64,000 nucleotides of DNA from assembly GCA_902570035.1 (NCBI GenBank), contig CACFWO010000001.1, positions 208,649 to 272,648 of the forward strand, given 5' to 3'. A model generated the notes under the pieces. That model was given only the letters and a program-made list of their open reading frames with translations, was not told where the DNA came from and did not search any database. This DNA is from an uncultured SAR86 cluster bacterium (lineage in GTDB: Bacteria > Pseudomonadota > Gammaproteobacteria > Magnimaribacterales > AG-339-G14). Position 1 is the stretch's first letter; each line of letters opens with the position of its first letter. Shown here one piece after another: positions 56,023-63,333 of this stretch. Position numbers and translations under genes: made by a program.

Positions 56023-56085
56023 AATAGGAGAGTAAACATGAAAAAATCTACCTATACCTATGACCAAACAAAGGTATAAAAGTTC
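55989..56085 (-). ncRNA. Candidate small RNA at the polA-engB locus
   Basis: The gap between polA and engB carries sRNA genes in other Gammaproteobacteria (Spot 42 in E. coli, ErsA in Pseudomonas). Here the minus strand has the same orientation as polA, ends at a strong GC-rich terminator, and carries an unpaired-looking pyrimidine stretch TTTACTCTCCTATTAA just before it, a typical anti-Shine-Dalgarno seed. A TATACC at 56073-56078 could be a -10 box, but no -35 was found. The 5' end is unknown. Homology to Spot 42 or ErsA is inferred from location only. Confidence 0.5.
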
Positions 56086-56103
56086 AATGAAACTGAAAAA
56101 AAA

Positions 56104-58776
56104 TTAGTGGGCTTTGCCCCAGTTGTTTGCAACGCCGCTTTCAACCACTAAGGGAACGGATAATTTAGTGACGTCGGTCATGATTTGCTCTAAAGCTTTT
56201 AACGTTGTCTTAGTATCTTTTTCTGGGCATTCAACGATAACTTCATCATGTACCTGTAAAATCAGATGAATATCTTTACCTGTACCTTTTATATAATCAT
56301 GCATGTTGATCATGGCCAATTTCATAATGTCTGCAGCAGTCCCCTGCATTGGTGCATTGATAGCTGCTCGCTCTGCTGCCATGCGCGTTCTGCCAGAATG
56401 AATGCCAGGTAGATAAAGCCTTCTGCCGAAAGCTGTTTCCACATAACCCTGATCTTTAGCCTTAGCTTTCATCTCATCCATGTATATTTTGACCCCGGGG
56501 TACTTACCAAAATAAGATGCAATGTAATCAGCCGCCTCCGGTCGCGTCACTCCCAGAGCCTTGCCTAGCCCAAATGCTGACATTCCATAAATGAGTCCAA
56601 AATTTATAGCTTTTGCGCTGCGCCTCGCTTGATCATCGGCAGAACCAAACACTTCCTTAGCAGTAGCCGAGTGAATATCTTCGCCGTTTTCGAAAGCCGT
56701 GATTAGACCTTCGTCTTTGGAAAGGTGCGCCATAATGCGAAGTTCAATTTGTGAGTAATCAATAGAGATTAAATCAAATCCTTTCGGAGCCACAAAAGCC
56801 TCTCGAATCATCCTGCCTTCCTCAGTTTTAATGGGAATATTTTGTAAATTAGGATCTGAAGAGGATAGTCTTCCTGTAGTGGTAACCGCTTGATGAAAAG
56901 TTGAATGCACCCTGCCAGTTTTCTCTGAAATCTGTTCAGGCAATCTATCGGTGTAAGTTGATTTGAGTTTGGAAAGTGTTCTGTGCTCGAGTATGACTTG
57001 AGGAAGTTCATATTGTTTAGCGAGTTCTTGCAAAACGGATTCCGCTGTTGAGGGCTGACCGCCAGGGGTCTTTTCGATCACCGGAATGTTCATCTCATCA
57101 AACAGAATCTCTTGAAGCTGTTTAGGGGAGGATAAATTGAATTCTTTGCCAGCCATCGAGAAGGCTTGCTCCTCAAGCCCGTTGATGCGTTGACCTAAAT
57201 TTTTAGACTGAAGATTCAAAATATCGGAATCGATAACTGTACCTTTTTGCTCCATGTCCGATAAAACTGGAATGAGAGGCAGTTCAATATCTATCAGGAC
57301 TTTTTGCAGCATTTTTTGTTTCTTTAAGTGCTCACCAATCGTATCGTACATTTGCAGGGTAATGTCTGCATCCTCGGCAGCGTAATCGCTTGCGATATCT
57401 AGGTTTACTTTATTAAAAGTAAGCTGCTTAACACCTTTTCCTGCGACTTCTTCAAAAGTTGTGGTTTTTAAATTGAGATAATGATTGGCCATATCGTCAA
57501 GGTTATGACGAGTAGCTGTTGAATCCAGAACATAAGACATCATCATGGTATCGTTTTCGATACTATTTATATGAATGTCGTAATTGACCAAAACGTTTCG
57601 ATCGAATTTTATGTGTTGCCCGATAATCGGCTTCTCTTCCAAAATAGGTTTGAGTTTTTTTAAACAAACATCGCGATCTAATTGCGACGGAGCGTTTTCG
57701 TAATCGTGGGTAAAAGGTAGGTAAGCTGCCTCACCAGCGTCAACAGCAAAAGAAAGACCCACAAGATCCGCAGTGGTGAAATCCAATCGATCGGTTTCAC
57801 AATCCAAGACAATTTGTTTTGCTTTGGCTAGTTTTTTTAGCCAACCGTCAAAGGTTTTGTCATCCAAGATACAAGTGTACTTACTCGTGCTTTTTGGCTT
57901 AGAGGCTTTGGGCGCCTCTTTTAATAATGTTTTGAATTCAAGTTCCGTGAAAAGCTCATGCAATCTTTTTTCATCGCGCTCGCCAACGGCTAAATCTTCG
58001 ATCCCAAAGTCCAATTTCACATCTTTCTTTATTTCGGTGAGCTTACGCGAGAGTTTTAGTTGCTCAATGCTGGCCCGCAAATATTCCCCTACCTTGCCTT
58101 TGAATTCTTCTGCTTTTTCAATGATGGTATCGATGTCGTTATGATCGGTTAGCCAATTGACCGCGGTTTTTGGACCCACTTTTTCTACACCTGGAATGTT
58201 ATCTGAGGTGTCGCCAACTAGAGCCAAATAATCAACGATTTGTTCTGGCTTAACGCCGAATTTTTTCTCCACTCCTTTAATGTCGAGGACTTCGTTTTTC
58301 ATCGTATTCACCAACTTAATGTTTTTGGTGACCAATTGGGCTAAATCCTTATCGCCGGTAGAAATGATCGTCGAGATACCTTTTTGTTCGGCCTCTGCAG
58401 CTAGGGTGCCGATGACATCATCCGCTTCAACGCCTTCGACCACAAAGATTTTAATGCCTAACGCTTTGATCACTTCGTGAATCGGTTCAATTTGCGGTAT
58501 CAAATCATCAGGCATCGCAGCTCTGTTCGCTTTGTAGTCTTCATACATTTCATGACGAAACGTATCGCCTTTGGCATCAAAGACCATGCCAACCGGAGCG
58601 TTAGGATGATCTTGCAAGATGCGCATCACCATCGTGACCACACCGCGCACAGCACCCGTAGGCTGACCGGTGGATGTCGTTAACGGCGGTAAAGCATGAT
58701 AAGCACGGTACACATAAGACGATCCGTCGACCAATATGACAGAATTGTTATCGTCTAAATTTTCAGGTTTGGCCAT
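56104..58776 (-). CDS. polA: DNA polymerase I
   Basis: Polymerase for Okazaki fragment processing and repair, 890 residues with three domains. The 5'-nuclease (residues ~10-280) has VILVDGSSYVYRAYHALPPL, EADDVIGTLA and DTSDNIPGV. The 3'-5' exonuclease keeps its acidic residues (LDCETD, GQHIKFDRNVL, YAAEDADITL), so proofreading should be active. The polymerase domain has motif A ISIDYSQIELRIMAH, motif B RRSAKAINFGLIYGMSAFGL and motif C LQVHDEVIVE. ATG start at 58776. This region looks richer in G and C than the left half of the window. Confidence 0.97.
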   Translation of the reverse strand: MAKPENLDDNNSVILVDGSSYVYRAYHALPPLTTSTGQPTGAVRGVVTMVMRILQDHPNAPVGMVFDAKGDTFRHEMYEDYKANRAAMPDDLIPQIEPIHEVIKALGIKIFVVEGVEADDVIGTLAAEAEQKGISTIISTGDKDLAQLVTKNIKLVNTMKNEVLDIKGVEKKFGVKPEQIVDYLALVGDTSDNIPGVEKVGPKTAVNWLTDHNDIDTIIEKAEEFKGKVGEYLRASIEQLKLSRKLTEIKKDVKLDFGIEDLAVGERDEKRLHELFTELEFKTLLKEAPKASKPKSTSKYTCILDDKTFDGWLKKLAKAKQIVLDCETDRLDFTTADLVGLSFAVDAGEAAYLPFTHDYENAPSQLDRDVCLKKLKPILEEKPIIGQHIKFDRNVLVNYDIHINSIENDTMMMSYVLDSTATRHNLDDMANHYLNLKTTTFEEVAGKGVKQLTFNKVNLDIASDYAAEDADITLQMYDTIGEHLKKQKMLQKVLIDIELPLIPVLSDMEQKGTVIDSDILNLQSKNLGQRINGLEEQAFSMAGKEFNLSSPKQLQEILFDEMNIPVIEKTPGGQPSTAESVLQELAKQYELPQVILEHRTLSKLKSTYTDRLPEQISEKTGRVHSTFHQAVTTTGRLSSSDPNLQNIPIKTEEGRMIREAFVAPKGFDLISIDYSQIELRIMAHLSKDEGLITAFENGEDIHSATAKEVFGSADDQARRSAKAINFGLIYGMSAFGLGKALGVTRPEAADYIASYFGKYPGVKIYMDEMKAKAKDQGYVETAFGRRLYLPGIHSGRTRMAAERAAINAPMQGTAADIMKLAMINMHDYIKGTGKDIHLILQVHDEVIVECPEKDTKTTLKALEQIMTDVTKLSVPLVVESGVANNWGKAH

Positions 58777-58830
58777 GCATTCAATATTGTTTTGATGGTT
58801 TATACTTCGATACTCAAGTTTAGAGTAGCA

Positions 58831-59316
58831 ATGAAAAAAGTTCTATTACTGATTTTTGGTTTCTGCGTGGTCTTAATAGCCGTGGCTTACTTCATGGAGT
58901 ACCAAATGGGATTAGAGCCTTGCCCTATGTGTATCATTCAAAGAATCGCCATTGCGTTGACCGGTTTAGCGGCCCTCATTGGTTACTTTCACGATCGCTG
59001 GTTTAAATTTTATTTTTCCTTAACCACTGTGTTTAGCATTGCCGGAGCAGCATCCGCGATTCGTCATTTGTACTTGCAGTCTTTACCGGAAGACCAAGTG
59101 CCTTTTTGCGGACCCGATTTGGGCTACCTGCTTGATAACGCTTATTTTTCTGATGCTTTGCGCATGCTTTTTATCGGTGACGGTAATTGCGCCGAAGTTG
59201 TCTGGAGTTTGTTCGGCGTATCCATTCCAGGTTGGGTGCTTATTTGGTGCATCATCAATATTTGCTTATCGGTATCGCAACTGAACCCTAGAACTGCTCT
59301 TTCACAGAGTAATTAA
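58831..59316 (+). CDS. dsbB: Disulfide bond formation protein DsbB
   Basis: Four-helix inner-membrane protein that reoxidises DsbA and passes electrons to quinone. First Cys pair CPMC in EPCPMCIIQRIA; second pair in PFCGPDLGYLLD and GDGNCAEVVW. I start at ATG 58831 (161 residues); the frame is open 13 codons earlier from a TTG, but the first membrane helix begins right after the chosen start. The partner DsbA is at 54 kb. Confidence 0.93.
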   Translation: MKKVLLLIFGFCVVLIAVAYFMEYQMGLEPCPMCIIQRIAIALTGLAALIGYFHDRWFKFYFSLTTVFSIAGAASAIRHLYLQSLPEDQVPFCGPDLGYLLDNAYFSDALRMLFIGDGNCAEVVWSLFGVSIPGWVLIWCIINICLSVSQLNPRTALSQSN

Positions 59317-59342
59317 AAGTAACTTTTTAAGGCTCCTCTAAG

Positions 59343-60248
59343 ATGAGACAATATGCTCAAATGAGCTTAAACGTTATCGCTATCGTCCTCTCGGCTGTCA
59401 CTCTCGGTCTTGTGACTTACTTGCTGTTAAAACTGAGAGATCAAAACACATTGGAGAAAGGCAACACCGATCATTTACAAACTAAATTAGATTCGGTTTC
59501 AAAAGATATCAACGATATCGAAAATCAATTGGCGTCAGTAACAACGCCTATCAATGAACTCAATCGCTTTCTTGGCGGAAATGTCACAACCGGAAGGTTG
59601 GGTGAATGGAACCTAGAATCCATCGTCAAAGAGATCTTGCCGGATGGCAGTTATAACTTTCAGGCACAAATTAACCCTGAGACTCAAGATAGAGTCGATT
59701 GTGCAGTCAACACCGCCGATGGTCTCATTATCCCTATTGATTCAAAGTTTTATGCCGGTCAATACAAACAATACCAAGAAGCCAGCAGAGACAATGAACG
59801 AGGCACTGTCTTAAGAGATCTGCGCACAGCAATCTTACGCGATGCCGACGATATAGCGAGCAAGTACATTCGCCAAAATTCAACTTCCAATTACGCAGTG
59901 CTTTACATAGCATCCGAAAAATTAATCGATCTAGTCGATGACATTGAAAACTTAAGACAGGATTGCCTGGCAGAGAAAAAAGTTCTCATTCAAGGTCCCA
60001 ATACCTTAGCTGCCTTTCTAGACACCATCAGAATCGGTCATCATTATCTTCAATTAAATGAAACGGCAGGCAAAGTTGCTGAAGTGGTAAGACGAATTAA
60101 AACTCAGTTTGATAGTTTTGATAAAAGTACCGAAGCAGTGACCAAAAAATTAGAGGCTTCGATAAAAGAGGTCTCTTCTTTACAAACAAGAATCAATGTT
60201 TTAGGTAGAGAATTAAACAAAGGCGCTGAAGATTTAAAAGAGGACTAA
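59343..60248 (+). CDS. rmuC: RmuC family DNA recombination protein
   Basis: Putative nuclease-like protein that limits inverted-repeat recombination. An N-terminal membrane helix (VIAIVLSAVTLGLVTYLLL) is followed by a coiled coil (residues ~35-75) and the RmuC core: RLGEWNLESIVKEILPDGSYNFQAQI, DCAVNTADGLIIPIDSKFYAGQYKQYQEA, where Asp and Lys of IDSKF are endonuclease-like. At 301 residues it is shorter than the ~475-residue E. coli protein, having lost most of the coiled coil. Next gene nine bases downstream. Confidence 0.9.
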   Translation: MRQYAQMSLNVIAIVLSAVTLGLVTYLLLKLRDQNTLEKGNTDHLQTKLDSVSKDINDIENQLASVTTPINELNRFLGGNVTTGRLGEWNLESIVKEILPDGSYNFQAQINPETQDRVDCAVNTADGLIIPIDSKFYAGQYKQYQEASRDNERGTVLRDLRTAILRDADDIASKYIRQNSTSNYAVLYIASEKLIDLVDDIENLRQDCLAEKKVLIQGPNTLAAFLDTIRIGHHYLQLNETAGKVAEVVRRIKTQFDSFDKSTEAVTKKLEASIKEVSSLQTRINVLGRELNKGAEDLKED

Positions 60249-60257
60249 AATAAAAAT

Positions 60258-60677
60258 ATGTTAGGAATTTATCAATCATCGTTAATCGGTTTATGGTTCA
60301 TCTTGGCTACGATCGTAGTTCAAGCAATGGTGTTAATAAGAGTTCATCGCAGACAACCTGGCTATAAGGTTGGGGTCATTGATCCATCGTTAGGACAAGA
60401 GTCTTTGTTCTTCAGAGCGTATCGAACGTTTTGGAATTCGATGGAAAACATCGTGCCGCTTTTCGGTATGGCGATCCTCTCGTTGGTCTCGGGTTACAGC
60501 GCGACCAAACTATCGGTTGTGGTTTGGACGTATGCGATTGCGAGGGTCTTTCATATGATTTTGTACTACATGGTCGCTACCGATAAAAATCCGAGCGTGC
60601 GCAGTATCTTTTTCGGCATTGGCTTTTTGGCTACTTTTTATTTAATAATTGATTTAGGTCTGTATTTAATTTTTTAA
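60258..60677 (+). CDS. MAPEG family membrane protein
   Basis: A 139-residue membrane protein with four hydrophobic helices (SLIGLWFILATIVVQAMVL, VPLFGMAILSLVSGYSA and two further). The MAPEG pattern is seen in RVHRRQPGYKVGV and in ESLFFRAYRTFWNSMENIVPLF, where the R-x-x-x-N-x-x-E segment is the glutathione-binding motif of the family. Bacterial members conjugate or reduce with glutathione, but the substrate is unknown. It follows rmuC after nine bases. Confidence 0.87.
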   Translation: MLGIYQSSLIGLWFILATIVVQAMVLIRVHRRQPGYKVGVIDPSLGQESLFFRAYRTFWNSMENIVPLFGMAILSLVSGYSATKLSVVVWTYAIARVFHMILYYMVATDKNPSVRSIFFGIGFLATFYLIIDLGLYLIF

Positions 60678-60706
60678 CCTCTTTCTTTTTTTATTTTTTA
60701 GAGGTT
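60676..60706 (+). promoter_or_regulatory. Inverted repeat with T-rich loop before the His-rich protein gene
   Basis: AACCTCT (60676-60682) and AGAGGTT (60700-60706) form a 7-bp stem around a 17-base loop that is almost all T. It begins in the MAPEG stop codon. No T-run follows, so it is a poor terminator; it might be a weak attenuator or control element for the metal-uptake pair downstream. Confidence 0.35.
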
Positions 60707-60717
60707 TAATAATTCCC

Positions 60718-61008
60718 ATGAAATTTAAGCTGTTTGCAATTCTTTTTGCGCTCGTCTTTTCAGCGGGAATTATCTCGCACGAGACATCGCATTTTGAATT
60801 GGATCACGGTGAGCACGTTCACAATGAGCATGCGGTTGAACTAACTGAAGATTGTTCAACTTGTTTAGCTGAACAAATTGAGTACGTGCAAGACGATACC
60901 GTTGTTAATCCAACAGCCATAGTCTTTGATTTCCTTGATGCTTATCAGTCAAGTGAAATCACCCTTTCTTATAATCAACTCTCTATTCGCGCACCACCAA
61001 GAAATTAA
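60718..61008 (+). CDS. Small secreted His-rich protein upstream of the TonB receptor
   Basis: A 96-residue protein with a signal peptide (KLFAILFALVFSAGIISH) and then nine-plus histidines and many acidic residues (HETSHFELDHGEHVHNEHAVEL), with a single CSTC pair. It ends RAPPRN, an ending like that of small DUF2946-type secreted metal proteins. Likely a periplasmic metal binder, acting with the receptor gene 42 bases downstream. Family assignment is uncertain. Confidence 0.72.
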   Translation: MKFKLFAILFALVFSAGIISHETSHFELDHGEHVHNEHAVELTEDCSTCLAEQIEYVQDDTVVNPTAIVFDFLDAYQSSEITLSYNQLSIRAPPRN

Positions 61009-61050
61009 ATTTTAATTTTTTTTTAATTTTTAATTTTTTTGGAGGTTTTT

Positions 61051-63333
61051 GTGAAACATTTTATTTATTTTTTATTAGTTCTATTCAGCGCTCAGTATGT
61101 ATTAGCGGATGATGTAGAAGAAATTACGGTTACAGCTTCTTTGATTGACGAGAAGCTTAGTGATCTTGGGGAGCCAGTTCATATCCTCTCTGGAGTTGAT
61201 CTGGATGCACAGGGAAGAGCAAGTCTGGGGGAATCCATTGATAGCTTGTTGGGTGTATCGAATGCAGATTATGGTTTTTCAGCCGGTCAACCGGTCATTA
61301 GAGGATTGTCTGGTAACAGAGTGAAAATTCTTAAAAACGGAATGGTTAATAGAGACGTATCTGCTATCGGAGTAGACCATCCTGTTGAGATCGATATGAA
61401 TAATATTCAACAAATTGAGGTTGTTCGAGGTCCTTCTTCGTTGCTATATGCCAACGGAGGTGTCGGTGGAATTATCAATATTGTTGATAACACCATTGCT
61501 AGAAAGGATTTTGAAGGAGAAGAGATTAATCTAGATATCGAAGCTCAATCGGTTAACAAAGGAATAGCAACAGCTTTTGGTGCTCGTAATAACATCAATG
61601 GAGTTAACCTTAGCTACTCTTATGAAAACACAGATTTTGGTAGCTTTGAGATTCCAGATGGGAGCGTCATGCATTCGGAAGAAGGACATGACGATGATGA
61701 CGAAGGCGAAGAACATCACGATGAGCACGAAGATGAACATGAAGAAAAAGAATCTGGTTATCTAAGCAACTCTGACTACGAACGTTTTTCTCATAAATTA
61801 GGTTTTTCAAAAGTCGAAGATTGGGGCTACATTGGTGGTTCAATAAATATTCTTGAAACGCACTACGGCGTCCCTTATCACGGAGAAGGAGACGGTGGTC
61901 ACGATGAGCAAGAAGGCGAAGAAGACCATGATGAACATGAAGGTGAAGAAGAGCATCATGATGAGCACGAAGGCGAAAGAATTTTTGCCGTTACTGACTC
62001 CAAAGAAGCCAACATTGAAGGTTCTTACGCTTTTGATGCAGGCGCTGTAAATAAAATTAACTATTTTCTCAGAAACTCTAACTATTCATTGACAGAAGGT
62101 CATGCGGAAGGAGGTCACGATGAGCACGAAGGTGAAGAAGAGCATGAAGGTGAAGAAGGTCATGATGAGCATGAAGAAGGACCAACTACGTTTTCTAACG
62201 ATGCGATTGAATTTGGGGCTATTTTGGATTTCTCAACAAATGACTTAGGTCAGAAATTATCCATAAACTTGGCTAAGGAAGACACTTCAATAATTGGTCA
62301 TGAGGCGTTTATGAATCCAACGAAATCTGATGAATACACCTTTGGTTACTTCATCTCTAAAGATTTAGGGGTTCACCACTTAGACTTTGGAGCTCGATAC
62401 GATTCAGTATCTAGGAAGGGTTCTTTGAGCGAACATGATGAGCATGATGAGCACGAAGGTGAAGAAGATCACGACGAGCACGAAGGTGAAGAAGAGCATG
62501 AAGGCGAAGAAGAGCATGCTGAAAAAACTTTTTACGACGTCAATATGGACAACGCTAGCTTGGCTCTGACTTATTCTTACGATATTTCAGATGATGTTAG
62601 ATTGTTAATTGGAGCGGCGTCGGTTGAAAGAGCGCCATCGGCATTAGAGCTTTTCATGAACGGTCCTCACTTAGCAACCGGCAGGTTGGAAACTGGGAAT
62701 GTTAATCTAAATTCAGAGAGATCTAACAACGTTGATCTAACTATAGAGTTTGACGTTGACAGTTGGTTTGGAAACTTATCGATTTATGCAAATAACGTAA
62801 CTGATTACATCTATTTACAAGATGAAACTGAAGAAGAGCACGAAGAAGAAGGTCATGACGATCACGCTGGCCTGATCAAAGCAGATTATCTTCAGAAAGA
62901 TGCTGAGTTCACTGGGTATGAAATAGAAGTTGGTACGGTTATCGATGTTAATGATGGAGCGGTTGAGATTTCTATTGGAAGAGATTCAGTTGAAGGAAAG
63001 TTTGCCACAGGAGGCTTCATTCCGCGCATGACGCCGAACAGAAATTTCTTTGAAGTGTCATACAGAAACAATGATTTAAAAACTTCTTTGACTTTGAAAG
63101 ATGTTGAGGAGCAAACCAAACTTGCTTTGAACGAAACTGCAACAGGAGCATATCAAATGTTGGACTTCACTATCTCTGGTACGGTCGCATTGGATTCCGA
63201 CGTTGATTTGAATCTTGCTTTCTTTGCATCAAATATTCTTGATGAAGTAGCAAGAAATCATAATTCGTTTGTAAAAGACCAGATCCCCCTACCTGGCAGA
63301 AACTTTGGGCTGAGATTTAGCCTCCGTTTCTAA
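61051..63333 (+). CDS. TonB-dependent receptor, probable zinc uptake (ZnuD-like)
   Basis: Outer-membrane gated barrel of 760 residues. The start is GTG 61051, five bases after the SD GGAGG; a TTG 12 bases upstream includes the SD itself and is rejected. Signal peptide HFIYFLLVLFSAQYVLA, TonB-box-like EEITVTAS, then the plug domain with PVIRGLSGNRVKILKNG, IEVVRGPSSLLYANGGVGGIIN. Five insertions rich in His, Asp and Glu lie in the barrel, at positions expected for extracellular loops, the trademark of ZnuD-type zinc receptors. The C-terminus ends FGLRFSLRF with the terminal Phe. The upstream His-rich gene is likely in the same operon. Confidence 0.9.
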   Translation: MKHFIYFLLVLFSAQYVLADDVEEITVTASLIDEKLSDLGEPVHILSGVDLDAQGRASLGESIDSLLGVSNADYGFSAGQPVIRGLSGNRVKILKNGMVNRDVSAIGVDHPVEIDMNNIQQIEVVRGPSSLLYANGGVGGIINIVDNTIARKDFEGEEINLDIEAQSVNKGIATAFGARNNINGVNLSYSYENTDFGSFEIPDGSVMHSEEGHDDDDEGEEHHDEHEDEHEEKESGYLSNSDYERFSHKLGFSKVEDWGYIGGSINILETHYGVPYHGEGDGGHDEQEGEEDHDEHEGEEEHHDEHEGERIFAVTDSKEANIEGSYAFDAGAVNKINYFLRNSNYSLTEGHAEGGHDEHEGEEEHEGEEGHDEHEEGPTTFSNDAIEFGAILDFSTNDLGQKLSINLAKEDTSIIGHEAFMNPTKSDEYTFGYFISKDLGVHHLDFGARYDSVSRKGSLSEHDEHDEHEGEEDHDEHEGEEEHEGEEEHAEKTFYDVNMDNASLALTYSYDISDDVRLLIGAASVERAPSALELFMNGPHLATGRLETGNVNLNSERSNNVDLTIEFDVDSWFGNLSIYANNVTDYIYLQDETEEEHEEEGHDDHAGLIKADYLQKDAEFTGYEIEVGTVIDVNDGAVEISIGRDSVEGKFATGGFIPRMTPNRNFFEVSYRNNDLKTSLTLKDVEEQTKLALNETATGAYQMLDFTISGTVALDSDVDLNLAFFASNILDEVARNHNSFVKDQIPLPGRNFGLRFSLRF
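61672..62868 (+). repeat. Five His/Asp/Glu-rich coding repeat clusters inside the TonB receptor
   Basis: Clusters at 61672-61752, 61879-61980, 62098-62184, 62431-62526 and 62824-62868 repeat HDEHEGEE and close variants. Near-identical DNA copies, such as GAGCACGAAGGTGAAGAAGA in clusters 3 and 4, point to recent duplication or gene conversion among loops. Confidence 0.92.

Noticed and set aside
58792..58830. TTG start of dsbB 13 codons upstream
   Set aside because: The first membrane helix begins right after ATG 58831; the extension is not DsbB-like.
61531..62050. Antisense and off-frame ORFs over the TonB receptor repeats
   Set aside because: They are by-products of the GAA/CAT-rich repeats and have low-complexity Met/Lys or Phe/Val composition.
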